Of a stretch of DNA of 64,000 bases, positions 18,652 to 27,166 are shown one piece after another. The translations under genes and the position numbers were made by a program. The stretch's first letter is position 1. Each line of letters begins with the position of its first letter. Origin of the DNA: JBCCGL01 sp039029275 (GTDB lineage: Bacteria; Pseudomonadota; Gammaproteobacteria; JBCCGL01); contig JBCCGL010000001.1 of the NCBI GenBank assembly GCA_039029275.1, positions 62,001 through 126,000 on the forward strand. The letters are read 5' to 3'. Below the pieces are notes generated by a model that saw only the letters and a list, made by a program, of their open reading frames with translations, was not told the origin of the DNA and searched no databases.

Positions 18652-20247
18652 CTACGAGCGGTGATTTTCGATCGCGTCCTGAACTGACTTCAGTGATCGA
18701 ATCCACGGGGTATTACGACGCAACTCACCAGGCAATTTGTTTATCGCGGCACGAGCGGTGGCTGCATCCACATACAGTCCATAGCTCAGCACGAACCAGC
18801 GCTTGCCGTTGCGCAGTGTGCGGAACAAAGCGGTTTTCTTTTCGATATCGTGTTTGCGCGCATAGCGCTCAAGCTCGGAGCGGTCGGGCGTCGCCAATAG
18901 CTGTACGGTAAACCTCTCGGGTTTGCGCTTGAGCAGCCACGACTCGGATTCCAGCAATGTTACCTGTTCCACCGGTTGAGTTGTTTCCTGTTCAGGGGGT
19001 TCCGGTTTTGGCGGCTCAGGTTTTGCGGGTTCAGGTGTCGCCTGTTCGGCAACATTTTCTTCCGTTTTTTCCTCTGTCCCGGGCGTTGTCAATCCGTGCG
19101 ACTCGGCGAACTGATTATTGGGCGGTGGGTTGAGCTCACTCAACAGTGTGATCGTGGCCGCCTGATCGTTTTGCTCCTGTTCGCTGACGTTTGGCTGGAT
19201 AGGATCGTCGGATACATCAGTGAAGGTCTCAACTTCGACGGGTTCGTCGTTTTCGGAAATGATTGTCGGGGCGAGATCAACCTGTTTGAGTTCGACCGAT
19301 TCGTCTACACCTGCGTCGATGGTCATCGAGTCATCGGTGTCGAATGCAAATAGGGCCAGTCCCAACACTAAAATACAGGTTGCTGCGCCTGCAGCGATGC
19401 GCAGTGGCACTCGCTCAACCAGTTCACTGAGCTGCTCGCCAACCGGCTTTTGCGTGGCAATCTTATTTAGAACTCGGGCGGTCTCGACATCGACACCCTG
19501 GGGCAACCCACCTGTGCTGTCGTGAATGACATCGTACTGCTTTGACGTTAACGGCATGTCGTCTCCGACTAGCCCAACTTGCCGAAGGCGGTGTTCGATA
19601 TATTCTTGCGTGCGCTGGCGGTCGAGTGTGCGCATGTTGGAAACGAACAGTTTGCCCTCGCTAATTTGTTTGGAGTCAAGTTCTGAAATGGTTTCCTCGA
19701 TACTTGGCTCACCGATGAGCAGGACACGCAGTTCACCATCGAGAGGTTCATTAATTTCATCGACGAACGCCAACAACTGGTTAAGTGATTCGGCGACAAT
19801 CTCATGCGCGTTTTCCAGAATCAGCACGCTGGAGAGATTGTTGTTCAGGCGAATCTGCAGATGCTTAATCAACAAATCAACGCAGTCGTCGATGGTATCC
19901 GGCACTGGCTGCTGAAAAATCTTCACCATACCGGTGATGACCTGCGACGCGCTAAGAGTGCGCGTACCGCGCGCGACAAAAATCTGAAACTCGTCACTGG
20001 CGTTGCGCAACATTTGAATTACCAGGGCTGTTTTTCCACTTCCGGGGTCGCCCTTGAGAACTTGCAGCATATCGCTGAATTTGAGGTTGTGCTGCAGCAT
20101 GTTGAGTTGCATCTGCAACACCGGATCGAAGTAGTACTCGTGCCCGGCAGGACGCTCGCTAAAAGGCTGGTACTGCAAACCCAGCATCAGCATCGCTGCC
20201 TCGTTAAGCTCCGCTCCTTGATTGTCAGCGTGCGGGTTCACTTGCAT
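18652..20247 (-). CDS. damX: DamX-like protein: AAA ATPase, TM segment, SPOR domain
   Basis: 531 residues. An ExeA/AAA_22-type ATPase with Walker A 'GDPGSGKTALV' occupies about the first 270 residues, then one transmembrane helix (LRIAAGAATCILVLGLALF), a long Glu/Pro-rich periplasmic linker with repeated 'PAKPEPPKPEPP', and a C-terminal SPOR domain (about 450-525, 'FTVQLLATPDRSELERYARKH'). SPOR domains bind denuded peptidoglycan at the septum. The ATG at 20247 starts one base after the aroB TGA; a TTG at 20259 is less likely. The aroK-aroB-damX order is conserved in gammaproteobacteria. Confidence 0.9.
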   Translation of the reverse strand: MQVNPHADNQGAELNEAAMLMLGLQYQPFSERPAGHEYYFDPVLQMQLNMLQHNLKFSDMLQVLKGDPGSGKTALVIQMLRNASDEFQIFVARGTRTLSASQVITGMVKIFQQPVPDTIDDCVDLLIKHLQIRLNNNLSSVLILENAHEIVAESLNQLLAFVDEINEPLDGELRVLLIGEPSIEETISELDSKQISEGKLFVSNMRTLDRQRTQEYIEHRLRQVGLVGDDMPLTSKQYDVIHDSTGGLPQGVDVETARVLNKIATQKPVGEQLSELVERVPLRIAAGAATCILVLGLALFAFDTDDSMTIDAGVDESVELKQVDLAPTIISENDEPVEVETFTDVSDDPIQPNVSEQEQNDQAATITLLSELNPPPNNQFAESHGLTTPGTEEKTEENVAEQATPEPAKPEPPKPEPPEQETTQPVEQVTLLESESWLLKRKPERFTVQLLATPDRSELERYARKHDIEKKTALFRTLRNGKRWFVLSYGLYVDAATARAAINKLPGELRRNTPWIRSLKSVQDAIENHRS

Positions 20248-20248
20248 G

Positions 20249-21346
20249 TCAGGCAGCAACTGCGCAATCAGATTCGAGGAACTGCATTAGCGCATCGCGC
20301 TCGTAGTCTGCCGTCACTACCGACTGCCCGATGCCACGCATTAACACCAGTTTGAGAACGCCGTCGCGCACTTTTTTATCCACCGACATCAATTCCATAA
20401 ACTGCGAGGCACGCATCGCCTCCGGCGGGTTGGTTGGCAGATTTGCCGCTCGCACCAGCGCACCCAGGCGTTGAGTTTCATCGCTTCGCATCCAACCGAG
20501 CGACTCGGAAAATCGTGCCGCCATGCACATGCCCGCACCCACCGCCTGACCGTGTAACCAATTGCCGTACCCACTCGCGGTTTCAATCGCATGCCCGAAA
20601 GTGTGCCCGAGGTTGAGAAGAGCGCGCTGGCCGGATTCGCGCTCGTCGGCCGCGACAATTCGTGCTTTGTGCGCGCAGGACTGCTCAATCGCGTAGGACA
20701 AGGCGCTAGCGTCGCGCGATTTAAGTGCATCAATATTGGCCTCAACCCAATTAAAAAAATCGGGGCTGTCGATGGCACCGTATTTGATCACTTCTGCCAG
20801 ACCGGCGCTCAGTTCCGCGTCGCTCAATGTCGAAAGCGTTTTGGTATCCGCAATCACGCAGCGCGGTTGATGGAACGCGCCGATCATGTTTTTGCCCAGG
20901 CGATGATTAACACCCGTCTTACCGCCAACCGAGGAGTCGACCTGCGCCAGCAACGTAGTGGGCACCTGTACAAAATTTACCCCACGCTGGTATGAAGCTG
21001 CCGCAAATCCGGTAATGTCACCAATCACACCACCGCCGAGTGCGACCAGAGTGCAATTGCGATCGAAACGCTGTTCGAGCAACTTGTCGAAGATCAAATT
21101 AACCGTGTTAAGCGTTTTGTGCGATTCGCCGTCCGGCAAAACCACCACATCTGTTTCAAAGTCGGCAAGCGCGGCGCGCATCGCGTCGAGGTAAATTGGT
21201 GCCACAAACTCGTTGGTCACAATCATCACTTTGCGCCCGCTAATGTGTTTGCCGATCAGTGTAGAATCAGCAATGAGATTGGCGCCTATGTAGATCGGGT
21301 AACTGCGCTCGCCAAGGTCGACCTTAAGAGTGGAAAACACATTCAT
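20249..21346 (-). CDS. aroB: 3-dehydroquinate synthase
   Basis: Second step of the shikimate pathway: DAHP to 3-dehydroquinate, using NAD and a divalent metal. In 365 residues one sees the NAD-binding 'GGGVIGDITGFAAASYQRG', 'PTTLLAQVDSSVGGKTGVNH' and the metal-binding His residues of 'LLNLGHTFGHAIE'. It overlaps the aroK stop by four bases (ATGA), so it is translationally coupled. Confidence 0.98.
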   Translation of the reverse strand: MNVFSTLKVDLGERSYPIYIGANLIADSTLIGKHISGRKVMIVTNEFVAPIYLDAMRAALADFETDVVVLPDGESHKTLNTVNLIFDKLLEQRFDRNCTLVALGGGVIGDITGFAAASYQRGVNFVQVPTTLLAQVDSSVGGKTGVNHRLGKNMIGAFHQPRCVIADTKTLSTLSDAELSAGLAEVIKYGAIDSPDFFNWVEANIDALKSRDASALSYAIEQSCAHKARIVAADERESGQRALLNLGHTFGHAIETASGYGNWLHGQAVGAGMCMAARFSESLGWMRSDETQRLGALVRAANLPTNPPEAMRASQFMELMSVDKKVRDGVLKLVLMRGIGQSVVTADYERDALMQFLESDCAVAA

Positions 21347-21882
21347 AACTGTTTCGTCGTCGCACGGTATTCGCCGTGTTCTTTTAAGAAGTTGCAGATT
21401 TTATTAATAACGACTTTCATATTGCGGCTATCTGATTTGATCTCAAAGTCGGCGATCGAACGGTAGATTGGTAAGCGCTCCTCACGCAGGTTTTCCAACT
21501 TTTCGCGCGGATTTTCACATTGTAGCAGCGGTCGTGATTTATCCATTCGTGTGCGCTCGAGTTGCTCATCGATAGCGACATTCAGAAACACTATGCGCCC
21601 GCGTTTACGCAAGCGCTCGCGATTGAGCGGACGCATCACCGCACCCCCGCCTGTGGCGAGTACGATGGCGTCTTTTTGCGTGAGCTCGTCGATCACGGCT
21701 TCTTCACGCGACCGAAAACCGTCTTCGCCTTCGTATTCAAAGATCGTCGGGATATCGACACCGGTACGTTTTTCGATTTCTTTATCGCTGTCGTAAAACT
21801 CGCGTTTGAGACGCTGGCTGAGCTGGCGCCCCACGGTGGTTTTTCCGGCACCCATCGGCCCTATTAATATCAGATTCTTCAT
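21343..21882 (-). CDS. aroK: Shikimate kinase
   Basis: 179 residues of P-loop kinase making shikimate 3-phosphate. Walker A 'GPMGAGKTTVG' (8-18), the shikimate-binding Asp in 'DSDKEI' (about 32-37), Arg in 'GFRSREE', the 'ATGGGAV' loop and the lid Arg region 'RTRMDKSRPLL' are all present. A bidirectional terminator separates it from pilQ, so aroK-aroB-damX probably has its own promoter within 21883-21948. Confidence 0.98.
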   Translation of the reverse strand: MKNLILIGPMGAGKTTVGRQLSQRLKREFYDSDKEIEKRTGVDIPTIFEYEGEDGFRSREEAVIDELTQKDAIVLATGGGAVMRPLNRERLRKRGRIVFLNVAIDEQLERTRMDKSRPLLQCENPREKLENLREERLPIYRSIADFEIKSDSRNMKVVINKICNFLKEHGEYRATTKQL

Positions 21883-21948
21883 TGCGCGGCGCTGTCACTG
21901 TGGCGCAACTTTACCGTAACTGCGGATTGGCTGCACATGCACACAATA

Positions 21949-21975
21949 AAAAAGGCGACTCAAGGTCGCCTTTTT
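21949..21975. terminator. Bidirectional terminator between pilQ and aroK
   Basis: Stem GGCGAC (21954-21959)/GTCGCC (21965-21970) with a 5-base loop, flanked by A5 on one side and T5 on the other, so it works in both directions. It ends the pilMNOPQ transcript 33 bp after the pilQ stop. Confidence 0.92.
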
Positions 21976-22007
21976 GCGATGTGATATTAGCCCCTAAGGG
22001 CTACAGG

Positions 22008-24170
22008 CTAATAATCAAGAACGTCGTTGTCTTTGATGATTTTTGGCGTGATAAAAATCAGCAACTCGGTTTTGTCATCCTGAACAGAATTTTGGCGGAA
22101 CATCCAACCGACAATCGGGAGGTCCGCGAAGAACGGTACGCGCTGCTGTGAGTTAATCACCGACTGCTCGTAAACGCCCCCCAGCACGACAGTTTCGCCG
22201 TTGTCCACCAGCACCTGCGTGGAAATTTCGCGCGTATCAATGGTCGGAACTTGTGCTGTGCCCGAGACAACAAACAACTCGCCGACTGTGTCTTTCTTAA
22301 CCACGAGGTCCATGATTACGCGTGCATCGGGAGTAATTTGCGGGGTTACCTCAAGCGAGAGCACCGCCTTACGGAAGGTTACAGTCGCTGCACCGCTTGA
22401 GGATGCCTCGAGGTAAGGAATCTCAACACCTTGCTCGATGAATGCGGTTTTCTGACTCGCCGTAATCAGTCGCGGGCTGGAGATGACTTCACCGCGATCT
22501 TCGGCCTGCATCGCAGAAAGTTCGAGTTCAAGCAGTGTTCCAAAAGGAAGTTTCGCCAACGCCAGTGCGATCGACGCAGGGTTGTTGCCCGCTGGAAAGT
22601 TCACGTTAAATCGGCCAGGTGCTTCCAGCGTGTCGTTGTTTATCAAATCCTCGATGCCATCGGTAGTGCCCGACAAGACGCCACCTTCGCCGTCGTTGGT
22701 GGTATCGCGGTTAACCCCAAAGCGCACACCGATGTCTTTGGTGAAATCGTCAGTAGCCACCACGATGCGTGACTCGATTAAGACCTGACGCACCGGAATG
22801 TCGAGGCGATTCATCAAATCGCGGATTTCCGAAAGCTTGTCGTCGGTGTCGTGCACCAGGAGAGTGTTGGTGCGCTCATCGACTGAGACGGTGCCGCGTT
22901 CCGACAGGATACCGCCGTCGTCTGATTTGAGAATATCTGCCAGTTCGGACGCTTTGGCGTAGTTGATCTGCATAAACTCAGTGCTTAACGGAGCAAGTTC
23001 TTCAACCTGTTGCAGAGCTTCCAGCTCCACGCGTTCGCGCGCGGCGATTTCTTCGGTTGGCGCAATCAGGAGAACATTGCCGCTTTCGCGTTTATCCAGC
23101 GCCTTGGTCTTTAGAATGATGTCGAGTGCCTGATCCCATGGCACGTTCTTGAGGCGTAAGGTCAGTTTGCCGGTTACAGTGTCGCTGACCACGATATTCA
23201 AATTGGTGAAATCGGCCAGCAGCTGTAAAACCGAACGCACTTCGATGTCCTGGAAGTTAAGCGAGAGGCGCTCGCCGGTGTAGCCAAACTTATCCTTAAC
23301 GCGCTCGATCAGTTCTTCTTCAGCGATCGGTTTTAATTCGACGGTAACGATGTTGTCCGATTGATACGCCAGTTGTTCGAAGTCGCGCGAAACCGGTTCG
23401 ATTACGACGCGAATATTATCGTTGTTGCGAAAGGTGTCGACAAAGCGAATGGGTGTCGCAAAGTCGAGAACATCAAGGCGACGTATCAATTCATCCGACA
23501 GGTTGGCCGAAAGGAAATCGATCACGATATTGCCGTCGGAATCGTTGATGTCCATTGGAATACCAGGTTCAGACAGCGTAAAGATCACGCGTCCCTCGCC
23601 GTCGGCACCGCGGCGGAAATCAATGTCCGTGACAGCGCGACCCTGCACCTGGGGAGTTTGTCCACTGGATGCAGCGGCAATCGCCGTGCTGGTAGTGGGA
23701 GCCCCGCCGCCCTCAGCGTCAAGGGTGATATAAATCGTACTGCCGTCAACTAACGTTTCGTACGCCGGAAGACTGGAAAGGTTGATTACGATGCGGGTTC
23801 GACCGCCTGATTCCGCAGTGTTAATGGTGCGTGCGATACCGACCCCGATGGGAACCACACGTTCAGGTAAGTTATTGGTCGTGTCAGCCAAGTCCAGTGC
23901 GATGCGTGCAGGGTTATCGATTGTGAAACTACGTGGCGTTTCGGCAGGCTCAGAGAGCTGCAACGCGATCTGCAGGCGGTTGCCCGGCAACGCGCTGTAG
24001 GTGATGGCTTCAAGGCTGTTCGCCTGAGCGATACCGCTAAAAGATACTTGCGTGGTCAGCGCTACGAAACCAAGCAGCACAGAACGTAGCATCGAGCGCG
24101 AACATTTGTGCCAGAAGGCACGTGCGGATGACCGGCTCACAGGTCCGGCAGAATTGTCTGCGCACATCAT
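22008..24170 (-). CDS. pilQ: Type IV pilus secretin PilQ
   Basis: Outer-membrane secretin through which type IV pili pass. It has a signal segment (LLGFVALTTQVSFSGIAQA), two AMIN domains that bind peptidoglycan, an STN/N0 domain ('LSLNFQDIEVRSVLQLLADFTNLNIVVSD'), an N1 domain, and the secretin beta-domain with 'VPFFADLPIVGWMF' near the C-terminus. I prefer ATG 24170 (720 residues), with GGAG seven bases upstream; ATG 24188 overlaps the pilP stop as TAATG and would add six residues. It is the last gene of pilMNOPQ. Confidence 0.96.
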   Translation of the reverse strand: MMCADNSAGPVSRSSARAFWHKCSRSMLRSVLLGFVALTTQVSFSGIAQANSLEAITYSALPGNRLQIALQLSEPAETPRSFTIDNPARIALDLADTTNNLPERVVPIGVGIARTINTAESGGRTRIVINLSSLPAYETLVDGSTIYITLDAEGGGAPTTSTAIAAASSGQTPQVQGRAVTDIDFRRGADGEGRVIFTLSEPGIPMDINDSDGNIVIDFLSANLSDELIRRLDVLDFATPIRFVDTFRNNDNIRVVIEPVSRDFEQLAYQSDNIVTVELKPIAEEELIERVKDKFGYTGERLSLNFQDIEVRSVLQLLADFTNLNIVVSDTVTGKLTLRLKNVPWDQALDIILKTKALDKRESGNVLLIAPTEEIAARERVELEALQQVEELAPLSTEFMQINYAKASELADILKSDDGGILSERGTVSVDERTNTLLVHDTDDKLSEIRDLMNRLDIPVRQVLIESRIVVATDDFTKDIGVRFGVNRDTTNDGEGGVLSGTTDGIEDLINNDTLEAPGRFNVNFPAGNNPASIALALAKLPFGTLLELELSAMQAEDRGEVISSPRLITASQKTAFIEQGVEIPYLEASSSGAATVTFRKAVLSLEVTPQITPDARVIMDLVVKKDTVGELFVVSGTAQVPTIDTREISTQVLVDNGETVVLGGVYEQSVINSQQRVPFFADLPIVGWMFRQNSVQDDKTELLIFITPKIIKDNDVLDY

Positions 24171-24187
24171 TTTAGTTCTCCATCGCA

Positions 24188-24709
24188 TTATTCGTCTCCA
24201 AGGGTTAGTGACGCCTCACGGTCTACCCAAGCGCCTTGCCCATCTGGAATAAGCTCGCTGATACTGATTTTTGTTTCGGATACAGTCAAAATTTTACCGT
24301 CGTTTTCACCCGCGTAATTACCGGGCTGAACTCGGTGGATGGTGCCGTCGGAATCTTTAATCAGTCCCCAGCGCGTGTTGTCTTGTTGCAGAATGCCAAC
24401 CATCTTAAGCGAATCAAGCGGAAACGCTTCAAGCGGCTCTTTGCGTCGCCCTTCATCGGGTTTCGGGCCAGTGGGTTGCGCTTCAATATCCTGTTCGATG
24501 ACGAAAGGATCATCGAGCAAGGCTGCATTGTAACTGAACGAGCGATATGGCTCGATTTCCGGCAGCGGTTCCACTTCACCCTGATGTTTTTGCTTGGTTT
24601 CGGCGACAAAGCGTTCGAGATCGCTCATATCTTCCGAACACGCGGCGAGTGCTGTTATCAGCACTACCATTGTGACACCGGTTTTGATCGTATTGGAGAT
24701 ACGCATCAT
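24188..24709 (-). CDS. pilP: Type IV pilus lipoprotein PilP
   Basis: 173 residues with signal peptide and lipobox LAAC near residue 24, then a Pro/Glu-rich linker and a C-terminal beta-domain containing 'LKMVGILQQDNTRWGLIKDSDGTIHRVQPGNYAGENDGKI'. PilP links the inner-membrane PilNO complex to PilQ. It overlaps pilO by four bases (ATGA). Confidence 0.95.
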   Translation of the reverse strand: MMRISNTIKTGVTMVVLITALAACSEDMSDLERFVAETKQKHQGEVEPLPEIEPYRSFSYNAALLDDPFVIEQDIEAQPTGPKPDEGRRKEPLEAFPLDSLKMVGILQQDNTRWGLIKDSDGTIHRVQPGNYAGENDGKILTVSETKISISELIPDGQGAWVDREASLTLGDE

Positions 24710-25317
24710 TCTGCGTCCTCATCGAGATATCGGTATGTGGTTGCCGTCAGTTCCATCTTTAAGCGCGCAGGTGCGTCAGCCAACGGTGCAATGCCGATAT
24801 CGTGAAGGGTGACAATACGCGGCAAAGCGGCGAGCCCGCTAACGAAATTACCGAACTGGTGATACCCACCGGTCACGTTCAGTTTGATCGGGTATTTGGC
24901 GTAAAACTCTTCCTGTAACTCGGCCTCGGGTTTGAGGAACTCTACTTCGAGGCCCGCAGCCACGCTCGTTTGCGAAAGATCGATCAGAAGGCTTTCGATA
25001 TCGATTTTATTCGGCAATTGACGCAGCATTACGCCAAAAGATCTTGTCATTTCATCAAGTTGCGCGCGATAAGCGTCCAGATTCGCAGCTTTCTTCTGCT
25101 CGTCGTTAAACGTGGTACGCAGCACCAACTCGCGATCTTCAGTTGCCTTGAGTAAATCCAGTTTTGGCACAATCAGGAGCCACGCTCCCAAACCGAGTAC
25201 GATTGCCATGGCGAGAATGATGACGAAAATCCGCACGCCTCTGGGGGCGGTGCCGATTTTGCCGAGATCTTCGACGTTAAGGGTCTGTAGTTCCTGAAAC
25301 GCTTGTCCGATATCCAC
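24706..25317 (-). CDS. pilO: Type IV pilus inner-membrane protein PilO
   Basis: 203 residues: a short cytoplasmic start, one transmembrane helix (IFVIILAMAIVLGLGAWLLI), a coiled coil ('LLKATEDRELVLRTTFNDEQKKAANLD') and a ferredoxin-like periplasmic domain. It pairs with PilN and contacts PilP. It begins two bases after the pilN stop. Confidence 0.94.
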   Translation of the reverse strand: MDIGQAFQELQTLNVEDLGKIGTAPRGVRIFVIILAMAIVLGLGAWLLIVPKLDLLKATEDRELVLRTTFNDEQKKAANLDAYRAQLDEMTRSFGVMLRQLPNKIDIESLLIDLSQTSVAAGLEVEFLKPEAELQEEFYAKYPIKLNVTGGYHQFGNFVSGLAALPRIVTLHDIGIAPLADAPARLKMELTATTYRYLDEDAE

Positions 25318-25319
25318 GC

Positions 25320-25880
25320 CTATTTCTCCTTCTTATCCAGCTTTGGATGCGTTTGCTTCAGGTGCAATTTGAAGGCGCTGACGCTTTCGTCCGTGTTGGC
25401 TTCGATGACCTCCAGCCGGGGTCCGGTCAGCCACTCAGACTCGTCCAGGTTGCGCATAAACGCTGACACGCGCGCGTTAGAGTCTGCCTTGCCTTCCAGC
25501 GTAATGTTATCTTGCGTTTGAGCGATCGCAGTGAGGCTGACGCCGTCAGGTAGTGTAAATGCCAGCTCGTGGAACAGGTGAACCACCTGAGGACGACGTG
25601 TTTGCAGTTGCTGGATAATCTCCATTCGCGAGAGCAGCTGCTCCTTGGTAGATTCCAGCTCCTTAATCTCTTCCAGTTCAACTTTGAGGCGATCAATTTC
25701 AGCTTGCAGGAATTGATTTCGTCGATTCTGGTGGTCAATCTGGCCCTGAACGGTAAAAATTCCATACATGACAACGAGTCCTGCCAGCATCGCGCAGAGG
25801 ATGAGCTGTGTCGTGAATTCACGCGTTTTGCGTTTGCGTTCTTCGTCACGCCACGGCAGTAAATTGATTCTAGCGGCCAT
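25320..25880 (-). CDS. pilN: Type IV pilus inner-membrane protein PilN
   Basis: 186 residues. The N-terminal 'INLLPWRDEERKRK' is the conserved PilN motif that inserts into PilM. A transmembrane helix (LILCAMLAGLVVMYGIFTV), a coiled coil and a ferredoxin-like periplasmic domain follow. Coupled to pilM by a TAATG overlap. Confidence 0.95.
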   Translation of the reverse strand: MAARINLLPWRDEERKRKTREFTTQLILCAMLAGLVVMYGIFTVQGQIDHQNRRNQFLQAEIDRLKVELEEIKELESTKEQLLSRMEIIQQLQTRRPQVVHLFHELAFTLPDGVSLTAIAQTQDNITLEGKADSNARVSAFMRNLDESEWLTGPRLEVIEANTDESVSAFKLHLKQTHPKLDKKEK

Positions 25881-26944
25881 TAGTCGTCAAACCCCCGCAG
25901 TGCAAGGCCTGCTGCAATCATCAGCGACGGCGCGTCGGCGTAGAGGCGCTGGCGCTGAATGCGCGAGGCCAGTGGCATGTTAGCGAATGGATTGGCCACC
26001 GTGGTGCGCGTTCCGATGTGCGACTGGATAAACTCGTCGATACCGGGAATGGTTGCGCAACCGCCCGCCAGCACAATTTGATCAACCTCATCATGGTTGC
26101 CAGCAGAAAAAAAGAACTGCAGGAATCGACTCGTTTGCTGGGCCATTGTCTGTTTGAATGGCTCAAGCACTTCCGACTCGTAGTTGTCAGGGAGCCCGCC
26201 GTCTCGCTTCGCACGGCCCGCGTCGTCATAGGACAGGCCGTAGCGGCGCATGATGTCCTCGGTCAACTGACGACCACCGAAGGACTGCTCGCGCGTGTAA
26301 ATTAACCCGCGATTGTGGATCACATTGAGGCTGGTCATGGTAGCGCCGATATCAATAACCGCGATGGTTTTATCGACACCGTCGTCGTCAACCTGGTCTT
26401 GGAGCAGCTCAAATGCGTGCTCAACCGTGTAGGGTTCGATATCGACCACTTTCGCAGTCAACCCACCAATATCAACAGCCGCCGAGCGGTCTTCCACATT
26501 TTCGCTCTTTGAAGCAGCAAGCAGAATGTCGTCGGTATCGGCCGAATTTGCGGTTGGGCCAAGTTTCTGGAAGTCGAGGTTAATCTCGTCCAGCGGATAA
26601 GGGATGTACTGGTCAGCTTCGAGCTGCAGCTGCAGCTCCATATCGCTTGGACGTAGGGTGTTGGGCATGGTAATCACTTTGGTGATCACCGCGGAGCCAG
26701 CAACCGCGACGGCAGCCGACTTGGCTTTGGTGCCGGATTTTTTCACCGCACGCCGTATCGCTTCACCGACCGCTTCGACGTCTTTGAGGGTTTTTTCGTT
26801 TACAGCGTCCACAGGCAAGGGTTCTACCGCATGGCTTTCCACGCGATACCCATCGCCTTTTCGGCTCAGCTCCAGCAGCTTGACCGACGTAGAACTGATG
26901 TCCAAGCCGACCAAGGGTGGATTTTTTTTGCCTAATCCAAACAC
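25880..26944 (-). CDS. pilM: Type IV pilus assembly ATPase PilM (actin-like)
   Basis: 354 residues of cytoplasmic actin/FtsA-like fold, nucleotide-binding partner of PilN. 'LVGLDISSTSVKLLEL' (phosphate 1), 'AVIDIGATMTSLNVI' (phosphate 2) and 'VLAGGCATIPGIDEFI' (adenosine) are visible. First gene of pilMNOPQ; its promoter must lie in the 222-bp gap shared with divergent ponA. Confidence 0.96.
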   Translation of the reverse strand: MFGLGKKNPPLVGLDISSTSVKLLELSRKGDGYRVESHAVEPLPVDAVNEKTLKDVEAVGEAIRRAVKKSGTKAKSAAVAVAGSAVITKVITMPNTLRPSDMELQLQLEADQYIPYPLDEINLDFQKLGPTANSADTDDILLAASKSENVEDRSAAVDIGGLTAKVVDIEPYTVEHAFELLQDQVDDDGVDKTIAVIDIGATMTSLNVIHNRGLIYTREQSFGGRQLTEDIMRRYGLSYDDAGRAKRDGGLPDNYESEVLEPFKQTMAQQTSRFLQFFFSAGNHDEVDQIVLAGGCATIPGIDEFIQSHIGTRTTVANPFANMPLASRIQRQRLYADAPSLMIAAGLALRGFDD

Positions 26945-27166
26945 AGTTCGATCCTTAGCGCCCGACTGCCGTTAAACTTTAAAGTCAGTTTTTTCATTAC
27001 GTCATCGAGAGTTACGTGCACTAGATGTTAATATACTTTAAATATTAGCTGCAAGTTTCTAAAAATAATAGCCTAAAAGAGAATCGCTCGAAGTGAGGTC
27101 ACGCACGTTTTATACTGCGCAGCTGCAAACTAGTATAGGCCAACCATCGCAAAATCATGCCCGTTT